A stretch of DNA of 64,000 nt from Diospyros lotus (Eukaryota; Streptophyta; Magnoliopsida; Ericales; Ebenaceae), in contig NC_068347.1 of the NCBI RefSeq assembly GCF_014633365.1, forward strand, positions 26,080,493-26,144,492, read 5' to 3'. The translations under genes were made by a program, and so were the position numbers. Within the stretch, counting starts at the first letter, position 1. Every line of letters begins with the position of its first letter. The notes beneath the pieces are model-generated. The model did no database searches, had not been told where the DNA came from, and saw only the letters and a program-made list of their open reading frames with translations. Of this stretch, positions 34,918-45,720 are shown piece after piece.

Positions 34918-35624
34918 TCTTAGTGTAGCAGGTTATTTAGGATCATTCCATTCATTCATCGATTCTAATCATGTCATATTTTTAGTTTTTAGTTTAAATT
35001 TTAGAAACAATAACTTTATCAACGCAATATATATATATACACATATTCAGTTCCTATTTTTTTTAGACAGAAAACTGAAACCAACATGAAAAGTACTAAC
35101 AAATCAAACCAGCCTTTATTTATTGGTTCGGACCTTTTTTTTTTTTTTTCAAATAAAGGTGTTAAAAGTATTTGATTATTGCGAATGAAACCCGGTTATT
35201 AATGGAGAAAATATTTTTTAGTTTTTAATTTTAATTTTATAATTAAAAATCCCTTAATATTTTATATTTTAAAAAGTCATATCAAGAAGTTTAAAATATC
35301 AAAAATTCATAATATAAATTAAAAAAATAAAAAAATGAGTTTTTTTTTTATTTTACAATAAGAGATTTAATTGTTTAATAGAAAACTAGAGTTAAAAGCA
35401 ATAATACTTGGCCTTAAGTTTTGTTTGGTTGTATTCTTGGGATAAAGAGTGCACAAAAATGGAATTTTATTAAGCCAAGAATATGAAAGAACAAAACTTA
35501 CGGCAGATGCAATTTCAACAAGCATGGGGCCTGATGGCCACAAATGCCGAACCCGGGCGACATCGCAACAAAACTGGTGGACCAGTTTCCATGGCAGCGA
35601 CTTGAAAAGAATCCGAGTAGTTAT
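34918..35624. other. Intergenic and promoter region of permease copy 1
   Basis: AT-rich to about 35400, then GC-richer towards the TATA box at 35625. Open frames on both strands near 35370-35690 overlap the promoter and have no family features. Confidence 0.4.
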
Positions 35625-35632
35625 TATATAAA
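35625..35632 (+). promoter_or_regulatory. TATA box of permease copy 1
   Basis: TATATAAA, 54 bp before the ATG at 35686. This implies a short 5' leader of roughly 25-30 nt. A block just upstream (GACTTGAAAAGAAT) is shared with the copy 2 promoter (GACATGAAAAGAAT), which supports common origin of the promoters. Confidence 0.5.
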
Positions 35633-35685
35633 ATTGCCATTTTGGCAGCAGGTCATAGAAGCGCATCCACATTCCACAGAGACTC

Positions 35686-38344
35686 ATGGACGGTACAGGA
35701 GGAGGGGGAGGAGAAGAAGAAGAAGAAGAAGAAGATCAACAGTATTCCCCATTATTCAGAAACTTCGACGAATCCGAGGAGGATCCCATCAAAAGAACAG
35801 GTTAACAAACTTCTCTCTTTATCTTCTCCTATGCATGCACATCAAAACCTCATCCTCTTCCTGATCTCTTCAGTAAGTATTATTAAGACTGTTAGGGACG
35901 GCGTTTGAACATGGCAATTAACACTCCTCGCTCCCCCGCCTACTGCAAAACAGGGTGATTCATGCACTAGGGGCACTCTTATTATCGTTTTTTCCAGCAA
36001 TTTTGAATGATTTGATTCCATATGTGCAGGGACAATATGGACTGCAATTGCTCATGTAATAACTGGAGTGATAGGGGCTGGAGTGCTGTCCCTTGCTTGG
36101 AGCGTAGCTCAGCTAGGGTGGGTGGCTGGTCCATTGACTATGTTGGTCTTTGCAGGGATCACCATTCTTTCTTCAAACCTTCTATGTGATTGCTACAGAT
36201 CTCCTGATCCTGAATTTGGGCCAACAAGGAGCAGATCTTACATGGAAGCTGTTAAATTCTATTTAGGTCACTCCTGCTCAATTTTATAAGTTTATTTTAA
36301 TTTGACACAGTAATGTCCCCCTTTTTTTTACTGGAAGATCCGTAGTTTAAGTTGTGAAAATAATTTATTTCTTTTACAAAACACAGGTAAGACTACGTAC
36401 AAAATCGGTTCTTTCCCGACCCTAAAACTTCGTACATTTCTTTTCCTTTTATTATTTGCAAGATTAAATTCCCAGAATTCTACAGAACAATTGCAAGCTT
36501 AAGATGAAAATGGGTGCTTACAGGGGAGAAGAGCAAGAGAATCTGCGTTGTGTTTCTGAATGAAAGTCTGTATGGCTGTGGAGTAGCTTATGTGATCACT
36601 GCAGCTGCCAGTGTGAGGTGATTTTGATAGAATTCGACAAACCGTCATTTAATTGTCATCTAATAATGCTATCTTTCTCATGTCTTCTGTTTGGTTTCAA
36701 CTCCCTTTCTCTTCTGACTGTGGATGGGAACTTTTTCTTATGACCAGAAGAGAGAAAATGTTGCAGAATGTTTGTTGATTTTCTACTCTTCTTACTTTCT
36801 CTGCAGTCTCTTTGAAATTTTTTAGAAAACTGGAAATGCACATTAATCCCACTTTACATTTGCTCCATGTTTGGTGTGCAATTAATGCAGAGCAATTCGG
36901 AGGTCAAACTGTTACCACAAGGAAGGACATGAAGCTCCATGCCACTATGGGGACACTGATTACATGCTGCTATTTGGGGCTGTCCAAATTATACTGTCAC
37001 AGATACCAGATTTCCATAACATGGCATGGCTTTCTATCCTTGCAGCCATCATGTCTTTCTCCTATTCTTTCATAGGAATGGGACTTGGCTTTGCAAAAAT
37101 TTTAGGTATTTCTTTTCTTTTGAATACCCTTTTCCACGAATTAGATTGACAACTAGCATAAAGCTTGTTAATAAAACAACAAAATTTTAAAGGCTTTACA
37201 GAAATAAGTCTATAAGATAGAAATGACAAGCGGGATAGAATTTCTGCAACCAACCCTGCAATGAATAAGGGCCTGATATATTATTGTAGCCTTTTTGCCC
37301 AATTAGGCATCGACAGGCCATGCCATGCCATGATAGTAAAAGTCAATGCAACTTTGCAGAAAATGGGACAGTTAAAGGGAGCATTGAAGGAGTCTCAGCT
37401 GAGAGCATGGTTGAGAAAGCATGGTTGGTGTTCCAGGCTCTAGGAGACGTTGCTTTTGCCTACCCATATTCACTCATTCTTCTAGAGATAGAGGTAGTGT
37501 CTGTACATGATATCTCAATGCAGAATTGAATTGAAAAGTGAAATAAGTAAGAAAATGTCCAATGCAGGATACTCTGAAGTCCCCTCCGCCGGAAAACCGG
37601 ACGATGAAGGTGGCCTCCACCACGGCAATCTTCATCACCACCTTCTTCTACCTCTGCTGTGGATGCTTTGGTTATGCAGCCTTTGGGAGTGACACACCAG
37701 GGAACCTCTTGACAGGATTTGGATTCTATGAGCCCTATTGGCTCGTTGACTTGGCCAATGCTTGTGTTGTTCTGCACCTTTTTGGAGGATATCAGGTAAC
37801 TACTTTTGTCATGTATTGAACCTAAATTTGTTGCCCATATCTAGAATTAATGGGGTTGGAATTGAGATGGTTTACCGGGCTATCAGGCCAATGCCCGCCT
37901 TGCCAATTTCATAAACTAAGACCATTGCAATTTATGTTTTAGGTGTTCAGCCAGCCAGTGTTCCAGTTTGTAGAAGCTTGGATCAGCAAGAAGTTCCCAG
38001 ACAGTCGATTTGTGAATGATGTTTATGCGTTAAAACTCCCATTCTTGCCCGGCTTTGAGCTGAGTCCTCTACGTCTATGTTTTCGGACGAGTTACGTTGT
38101 ATCAACAACCGTAGTTGCAGTCATCTTCCCTTACTTCAACCAGGTTTTGGGAGTTTTAGGGGCCTTAAACTTCTGGCCATTGACAATACATTTCCCTGTG
38201 GAAATGTACTTTGTGCAGAAAAAGATTGGGGCTTGGACAAGGAAATGGCTTCTTCTGAAGACTGTCAGCTTTGCTTGTTTGCTCGTGTCCATATTGGCCT
38301 TAGTTGGGTCACTGGAAGGACTTATAAGTGCAAAATTAAGCTGA
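35686..38344 (+). CDS. Amino acid permease, AAP family, tandem copy 1 (seven exons, 474 aa)
   Basis: Proton-coupled amino acid importer of the plant AAP group (AAAP/ATF1 superfamily), expected as a multi-span plasma-membrane protein. Exons: 35686-35800, 36030-36266, 36524-36617, 36891-37105, 37360-37493, 37568-37795, 37943-38344; 1425 nt including TGA, no in-frame stop, all introns GT-AG (229, 257, 273, 254, 74, 147 bp). Landmarks: RTGTIWTAIAHVITGVIGAG (TM1 region), LSLAWSVAQLGWVAGP, CDCYRSPDPEFGPTRS, NCYHKEGHEAPCHYG, SQIPDFHNMAWLS, SPPPENRTMKVAST, FGYAAFGSDTPGNLLTGFGF, FPYFNQVLGVLGALNFWP and FPVEMYFVQ. The start ATG follows a TATAAA-type box by about 55 bp. The N-terminus is unusual: five Gly then seven Glu from GGN and GAA repeats. 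It resembles the AAP7 side of the family more than AAP1-6, but that is only an impression. A likely polyadenylation signal AATAAA lies at 38396. Confidence 0.94.
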
Positions 38345-38783
38345 TCAAATCTAGGACATATATATAAAAAGAAAGCTATTTGCAAATGAGAAAAGAATAA
38401 AATTCATGTATTGGATTTTACCACCATAGAATGGTGAAAGTATGTGTTCCGGATGAGATGAGATGAAGCACAAGAAACTAAAATTAACAAATTCTGTTCA
38501 TATTGAAGTTCAATGAAAATTACTGGGTTACTGTTGATTTTGAACGGGTAGAGATGATCGAAGAACTAGAGTTCACGTTGGCCAACAACCAGTTTGGGAT
38601 TAAGGTTTGAAGTGTTGTTATACGTCAACTTCAACCCAACTTTTTACCCATATCCCAGACTTGGAGGAGAAATAGTGGGACCTATCAAACTTGTTCTACA
38701 TATTTTTATAAAGTCAAAACCATTAAATTTTTCTTCAAATTTTGAACAAACTTATCCCTAGGCGTTTAGAAGGGTTAATTAAA

Positions 38784-39135
38784 CTAAGAATTACTCAATT
38801 TTGCATTTTGTTACTATTTAGTCATTAAACTTTAAAATGTTATCCATTAATCACTGATATTTCAAATTTGTTACTATTTAATCACTGAATTTTAAAATAT
38901 TACCTGTTAGTTACTAATATTTCAAAATTGTTTCTCATCCGTCGCTTGTGAACTTAAAGTTCAGTGACTAACGAGTGACGGGTAAGAAATGATTTTGAAA
39001 TATTAATGACTAGTGGGTAACATTTTAAAGTTTAGTGACTAAACAGTAAAAATTTTAAAATATTAATGATTAACAGGTAATATTTTAAAATTCAATGATC
39101 AAATAATAATAAAATATAAAATTAAATGATTATTG
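38784..39135. mobile_element. Foldback MITE downstream of permease copy 1
   Basis: The two halves, about 38784-38955 and 38960-39135, are inverted repeats of each other (for example TAGTCATTAAACTTTAAAAT against ATTTTAAAGTTTAGTGACTA). Within each arm a roughly 60-bp motif (AAA-TTTAA-ATGTTA-C-TTA) is itself repeated in tandem. Confidence 0.65.
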
Positions 39136-40261
39136 ATGTAATTAACTCGCGTTTAGAATGTGCTGCCTACTTTCCAAGTTTTTTTAGAAATCGTTTGGAC
39201 CCAGAAAGGCCTGCTTTACTTTTGGGCCTTTTGGTCTGTCCATTTATACTCAACTGCCAGACAGGCCTCTACAGTACAGCTTTTGAACTATTTTGGTCAC
39301 TAGGAAACTTCAACTTCATGGAGTCTATTTGAAGCTTGTTAGATATTTCTAGGGTTCTTTTCCCAAAATTCTAATAGAATGTTTGGAAATAATAATAAAA
39401 AAAAGTTCAATAATTTAAGCATGAATTCATCAAATCTTTTGACAAGATTGAAGATCTTATATCTATGAAACTTGTAGCTTGTCATCATCCCATCTGGATA
39501 TCATAGAGATATTCTGTTTTTAAATTTTAATAATGCCCTTTACTAAAATATTTGCCAAATTCTGAAGTTTAAGGGCCCTCAGACTATAATCAAACAGTCC
39601 TCAGTCATTGCCAAATTCTATAAATTTGTCAAAAGGATTGTTTGATTGTAGTATTATCTTTTTTTTTTCTTCTAATTTTTAAACTAAAAATGATGCTTTT
39701 GGTGAATTGGTTTGAAAGAATTTAGAGATAAAATTATAACTTCTTATGGTTTATATGCTGACCAGCCAAGACCCCCCAAATCCAACTCCTCTTACAGTAT
39801 TTGTAATAATATCCTATTAAATTTCAAAAACAGTGTCACCACTTACCAGGGCCTCCACCAAGCCTAAACAACCATATAAGCCCACAAGCCTACAAACCCA
39901 ATTTACCTAAATACACATTCACTGTCGCTCCTGCCTACTTGGTATGACATACAAGTTATTTCTTTGTTCTCTTTTCTAAAGTCACTTCATTTTGCTGCTT
40001 TAAACATATAAGTATCTGTTGTAAAAAATAAAAAAAAAATGTCACTTGGGCATGTGATAGGGATCTCACAGGCAGTGGAAGGAGAAGAAGATAACAGTTC
40101 CCACAGTCCAAAGACTTTGGGCAGTGTTGTCCTTAAAAAGGGTGTGGCGTAAAAACATAGGGGCTACAGCATAAATTAAGGAAAATATGATGCACTTGGA
40201 AAGAAATATATAACTAATAAGGGTAGGATGGCAACTGGGTACCCTAAAATTACCCTAAAAT
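39136..40261. other. Intergenic, no gene recognised
   Basis: Short open frame at 39126-39332 has no family features. Nothing else supported. Confidence 0.4.
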
Positions 40262-40770
40262 TTTGGCTATTGCTGTTGGACAACTGGACAAGTAATATAG
40301 CTCGTGGTTGTTGGAAAAGCACAAGGTTTCAAATCAAAGAATCCATCTTTGCCTTCTCTCCTTTTTTTTTTTTTTTTTTCTGTTTTGCCTGATTAGTGGA
40401 GCCTGAAAATGGACAACCTTATCCTTGACCTTTCCAAACATGATTTAGTTTCAAAATTTATCGTACCATGGCCAATAGTTAGTTTTGTTGCTTATACTAA
40501 GTGGCTTTCAATTCATATCAATATTTTCTCACTCTTTGCGTATGAAAGAAAAAGAAGAGAATTCCACTCACGTCACTTTACTTGTACTACTTTTTAGTGA
40601 TCCATCTTTTTCTGATTAGTTTTTTCTTATCTATTATGAATCTTTTTCTATGAGACCTTTTAGTTATCTTTTATTATATATACTACCTATCTATTTTGAT
40701 TAGTTATTTTTTTGGACTATTTGCTAAAAATTATAGTACCATTTTTTAAGTAAAAAAAATATGTACAGAT
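40262..40770 (+). repeat. Segment homologous to intron 2 of permease copy 3
   Basis: Shares with 58704-59175, in the same order, GCT-TTGCTGTTGGACAA, AGTAATA, CACAAGG-TTCA, ATCCATCT, a long T run, GACC / TCCTTT, CAAAATTTAT-GT-CCAT, GTTTTGTTGCTTAT, GAAAGAAAAAGAAGAGAATT-like and TTTGCTAA. It may be the only remains of another permease copy or a repeat that entered both places. Confidence 0.6.
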
Positions 40771-42400
40771 AGAAAAAACGTCTATACAGAATCCAAATCA
40801 AAGCATACTCTAGTGTATAATAACACATAAAACAAGATACATAGAACATTCAAGATTCATATATAGACGGAATCAAAGCAACATAGAAGAAACAAAGGAG
40901 CAACACAAAAGAAATGCTAAGTAACAATAACTTTTGAAAAATTAAAAAATTAACATGAATATGTCTACGAGGGAGGGCGCTTGTGAATTTAGAGTTTTTG
41001 ATATGCTAAAATAATAATTTAAGTAACCTTTTCACCATGCTTCCCCACTATGTGTCTTATTCATTTTTTCTAAGAATCAAATTGGTTATTGAATGGGAAG
41101 TGTTTGGTTCAATCTTATATTAATGGTTAAATATATATGCCTATTTATATAGAATTCAAAATAGAAATATTGCCAGAATCATGTGATAATGATATTTATA
41201 TGACTTTCACTTTCGTTATCTTTTCAATCCTAATAACAATCCTATTATTAGATGGTTAGTAATGAGTCGTTATTTTATATAATTTTATATAACATTTCTA
41301 TTTCTATATTAATATTCCTTAACAAAAAATATTACCAAAATGATGTGGTGACTTGTATGTGGGTATGCGCAGGCATGCATGTACATATATATATATATAT
41401 ATAAATTTTGTATTTAAATTAAAAAATAAGTTAAATCATTCAAGAGCTGTTCGATATTTAGCTCAATAAAAGCTCATTCAATAAGATAAATGAGATAAGT
41501 TTGAGACTTATTTTGAAATTTGATTTATAAATAAGTTGAGTTTGAACTCAATAAAACTAGACATGTTAAAATCTACGAATATCTTTAATTAGTACCTTGT
41601 GAACAAACTTAATTAAAAACTTGTAAACATGTTTGATTAAAAGATATGAATAAACCCGTGAATAAGTTTAAAAATACATTAACAAATTTATTTATAATTT
41701 TTATAAATATATTATTTAACATAAAATTATCAAATTTTAAATTTATTTTTTAATAGAGACATCATTAGAGACCAAATAATTTTGTCTCTAATATGAAATT
41801 CTACCGTTGAGACAAAAGTAGAGATGGAACAATTTCCATGTCTACATTTGATTGTAGTTTTATTCTTTTTCTCCTTTCTCCATTTGTCTCGAATCTTAGC
41901 CTTTGTCATTGCCATTGTCGTTGGTCTCCCTCGTTGTCGATGTTGTCGTTGTGTTTGTTTTTGCTACCTTGCTGGGTTGTGTCATCTTTCTCTGTCACCT
42001 TTATCATCCAATTGTCATTGCCTTTGCCATCTCCTCATCATCGCCTTCGTCATTTGTCATTCGTCGCTATGGCTATTATTGTCGTCCTTAGCACCATCAC
42101 TATTGTTCCCCCCCCCCCCCCCTTTTTTTTTGCAAGTATATTTTCTCAAATTCAAGCTCAAGCCCAGGGTTGGCTTTCCAAAAGATTCTCTCAAGTTTGA
42201 GCTCGGGTTATCAGAAACTTGTTTTGAGTTTGAGTTCTACTCGATAGAAGTTAAACAAGTTATTTGTGAATCATTGCCAAAGTTGAGGTTGAGCTCGAGC
42301 TCAAACTTGGATAAAATTTTAAGCTTAAATTGAGATGGAGCTCAATGTTTTTCCATCAAGCCTAGCAAGGCTCGGTTCGGCTGCCTCTTTTGCATCTCTA
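40771..42400. other. Repeat-derived intergenic DNA with GAGCTC-type motifs
   Basis: 41437-41600 and 42190-42390 carry GAGCTC/AGCTCA-rich sequence of the kind found at the ends of hAT elements, with a CT-rich centre and a C14-T run at 42107-42130. The 169-codon open frame at 41824-42333 is low-complexity Leu/Ser/Cys sequence and overlaps another open frame; I do not call it a gene. Confidence 0.4.
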
Positions 42401-42734
42401 TTATAAATTAATAAGTGGTAGATTAGCAGCAGTAGTTCACTAGTTTGTAATTTGCAAGGATCTGTCCTTTGCTTAGGTACTGTTGTGGACAAACATCATC
42501 CAGTAGTAAGGTAGTTCTCACAGCAGATTGTAGATAGCTAGAGTTCAAATATAATTTTTAGAGATAAAAATTAATAAATAATTTTAAATATAATATTATG
42601 TACTTCTAATTAATCATTTAATATATGTCTCAAATCATAATAAATTATCACTCAAAGTGCAATTAAGCCACACAATTTACTACATCTGCCTTGTTTGTCT
42701 CAGCCCCTAATTTTACCTTTAATAATATTATTAC

Positions 42735-42905
42735 TTGGGATGTCCTTTTTTGCGAGAGTTTTTGTCGCTCGATCTCATAATTTTTGATAAATAAAATAAA
42801 TTTGAGTTTAATTTACAATAATTGTGTAGAAAATAAATTCGAACCTGAGAATTTAGATCGTCCATCATTCTCTGCTAACCATTAGGACAATCCCAGGACA
42901 ATATT
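42735..42905 (-). mobile_element. Possible tRNA-derived SINE
   Basis: On the minus strand a TAATGGTTAGCAGAG box is followed about 35 bp later by TCAGGTTCGAATT, which resemble polymerase III A and B boxes. Tail not defined. An (ATT)n microsatellite follows at 42963-42994. Confidence 0.35.
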
Positions 42906-42962
42906 ATTACTATTATTTGCTACATTTGCCTTGGCTCCTAATTTTTATCTTTAATAATTATA

Positions 42963-42993
<31 letters not shown>

Positions 42994-43057
42994 TGTTTGT
43001 TGAAGATAAATTCCAAAGGATTCAATGACATGAGGCTGGCGGTGGGTCAAAACAATC

Positions 43058-43291
43058 AGGTATGTTTGATAAGGGTGAAAAATAAGAGTGAAATTAATTT
43101 TTTATCTAAATTTTAAAAAATTTCATCAAATAATCTTTTTTTTTTTCATAGAATTTGAATTTCACCTTAGTTCAAAAAATATTTTTTTTTAAAATCAAGA
43201 AATTAAAATTCTTAGAAGATGGAGTAAAAATTGAAATTTCATAAAATTAAAATTTTGTCTCACTTTTCATCTCAAAACAAACACACTTCTA
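43058..43291. mobile_element. MITE with TTTGAT/TTTGTT terminal inverted repeats
   Basis: The left end AGGTATGTTTGATAAGGGTG and the reverse complement of the right end AGAAGTGTGTTTGTTTTGAG match, followed by GAAAA-TAAGAGTGAAAT-type sequence in both arms. About 234 bp. Confidence 0.5.
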
Positions 43292-43748
43292 GCGACAAAC
43301 CCTACTCATGTACATTGGGTGATGACAATGGTCGTACGTGAGCACATGCTAGCGTTGTGAGTGGGCGCATGGGATTAGGACGCTGCTCGTGTCGCGATAT
43401 AGTCATGTTTTTTTCATTTTCATTTTTTTTGGGAGTAATTTTGAGGTTGTCTAAGCAATTTGCAGGCCCAAGTGTGCCTTGAATTGGTGACAATAGTGAT
43501 GTAATAATAAGTATATAATAAATGTTCTACATGAATTTGTGAACAATTGAATGTGATCTTATGAATAGATTAGGTGGACTATTTTTAGATCTGGACTATT
43601 TTGAGTTGTTTTGAAATATCTATAATCACTTTTCAAAAACATAAAATAAATGTCGAAGAAAACTTGATTTTAAAAGTAAATGTAAATGTATTTATTGGTT
43701 AGTTGTTGGTTTGATTATTGTTGGGGCGAGGAATGGGCTCAGCCACAC

Positions 43749-44596
43749 CAGAGCCGGTCCAACCAATTTGGGAGTTTTAGGCGGAAATTTTTTTTTGAGG
43801 CTTTTTTAAAAGCATTAAATTTTATAAAAAAAATAAATAATACATATTTTTTCAAAAAAATTTCATTATTTCATTAAATTAAAAAAAAGTTGAAGTTCAA
43901 TCCACTACAAAATTTATTAATTTTTTATTTCAATCAATTACATAATTGATGTTATTTTTTTATTTTTATTTATTAATTTTTTAAAAATAAAAATTAAAAA
44001 CATCGTTTAATTTTACTAAATTTGTATTCAATATCAAATTCATACTATGGGTAAAAAAATATTATTGGTAGATCTACATTAATTCAATCATTACAATTAT
44101 TAGTTATAAATTAGATGAGTAGTTTAATTAAATATTAAAAATAACCTAATAATTTTTTTTTAAATTTACATTAGACTCATGAAAATTGTATTATAAATTT
44201 ATATTAAACTCTATCTTAAATCATCTATGTTAAATAAAAATGGTTGGAGAAACATGTTGATTGAAAAGCAACAAAAAAAAAACAGACAGCTAGCTTAGCT
44301 ATTAATCAATAATCATGACACAACAATCAACAAATTAAACTCCAAAAAATACTCATACAAAAATACAAAAACCTAAAAAACAACATATGTTATACACCCA
44401 AAAATAAAAGTTAAAGTAAAAAAAAATCAAAGTTACCGAACACAGAAAAAACATATAAAAAATAAAATTTTAAATTTAATTTTTTAATAAAGTATTTATT
44501 ATTAAAAAATAAAAAAATATAAAAATTATAAATTTTGGAAAGTGTGGGGTCTTTCACAATTGGGGGCCTTAAGTCTTTATAGTAGGGCCGACTCTG
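43749..44596. mobile_element. Non-autonomous hAT element (848 bp) with perfect 8-bp target duplication
   Basis: Terminal inverted repeats CAGAGCCGGTCC and GGGCCGACTCTG, flanked on both sides by AGCCACAC (43741-43748 and 44597-44604). The ends also share the GGCGG/GGGGCCTTAAG phrases typical of this class. The very AT-rich interior encodes nothing. Confidence 0.9.
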
Positions 44597-44604
44597 AGCC
44601 ACAC

Positions 44605-45600
44605 TTAAATCCAAATAAATCTAAAAAATATTCAAAAATTGGGAACACACATACACATGCATGAAAAATTATAAGCAAAACATAAAAGAAACATAACAAG
44701 ATTTTTATCATGGTTCACTCTAAAAAATAGAATTATATCTATGTTGAGCTCTAGCCATAAGAGTTCATTGCATTAGTCAAAAATGGTTACACCCTCCATG
44801 TACAAATCTTCCACCCTCATTGTACACTCGTTGGTCCCCAAAGATCACATACAAATTAAAAGGGATATAAAGAGAAAATGAAGAAGAACACATATAAATA
44901 GAAAATGAGAAGAAATCCTAGGCAAAAAATAACCCGACTGTGTCACAGATCCCAAGAAATAGTAGGATTTAAATAGGTAGGGTATGAGATCAACGGTAGA
45001 GATAAGCCTTGATGATTAGATCAACGGTATCCACAACCACATACAACATGATAAAATACAAAGGCTAAATCAAATGTGCTAATAAACGAAATGACAAGGG
45101 TTGTTGGCTGTCCACGCACACAAGCTACAAAAAGAAGCCAGTGTGTGATTGCCATCTTACCTTCCATCACTCTGATTCCAAAATGGCATCATTTGTATTG
45201 ATACTTTACAATACTCAACAATTACTTGATTGTTACAACTTAGAAGTGAAATTTGATGCATTTTCTAAATTTGCTTGGATTTATCACCTGGAGAAAAAAG
45301 AAGGAAAACTGTTCCAAGCCAGACTAGAGAGTGTAATTAAGAGCCTATTTTGCATGCTTAGATTACATAGGGATAGGGTTATCAAGGTCACTCAAATTTT
45401 TAGTACCTGTTTTCAGTTTACAATAAGAAAAGAAAGAATATTATGCTAATAAAAATACACAGTTGTGTTGTGGATACAATTTGTCCTTTTTTTTTTTTTA
45501 ACTTTCCTATGTATACAGCAAACTAAAAGATATTAAAAATTAAGAAGAAAACCTTACTGCCAGTACTCTCCGTCCCAGCAGTCATATCTGTAGCTTGATG
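44605..45600. other. Intergenic region upstream of permease copy 2
   Basis: Probably retrotransposon-derived (44640-45000), with an open frame at 45141-45449 that matches no family I know. Confidence 0.35.
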
Positions 45601-45602
45601 GC

Positions 45603-45610
45603 TATATATA
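45603..45610 (+). promoter_or_regulatory. Possible TATA box of permease copy 2
   Basis: TATATATA about 110 bp before the ATG at 45721, in an otherwise mixed sequence. The spacing suits a leader of about 80 nt. AT-rich context makes chance matches common, so this is a candidate only. Confidence 0.4.
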
Positions 45611-45720
45611 TCCCGATGACAAAGAACGAGTGAGAGGACGTACAACCAATTTGGCATTGACATGAAAAGAATAATTTTTAACTTGTCATCTTGGTAGGAG
45701 GGATCAGATCACAGAGAATT

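Noticed and set aside
37507..37692. Alternative frames overlapping permease exons, for example here and at 38077-38367 and 48071-48334
   Set aside because: Shadows of the true exon frames; they lack the conserved permease blocks.
41824..42333. 169-codon open frame on the plus strand
   Set aside because: Low-complexity Leu/Ser/Cys sequence with a C14 run and Pro stretch; overlapping frames are open too; flanks look repeat-derived.
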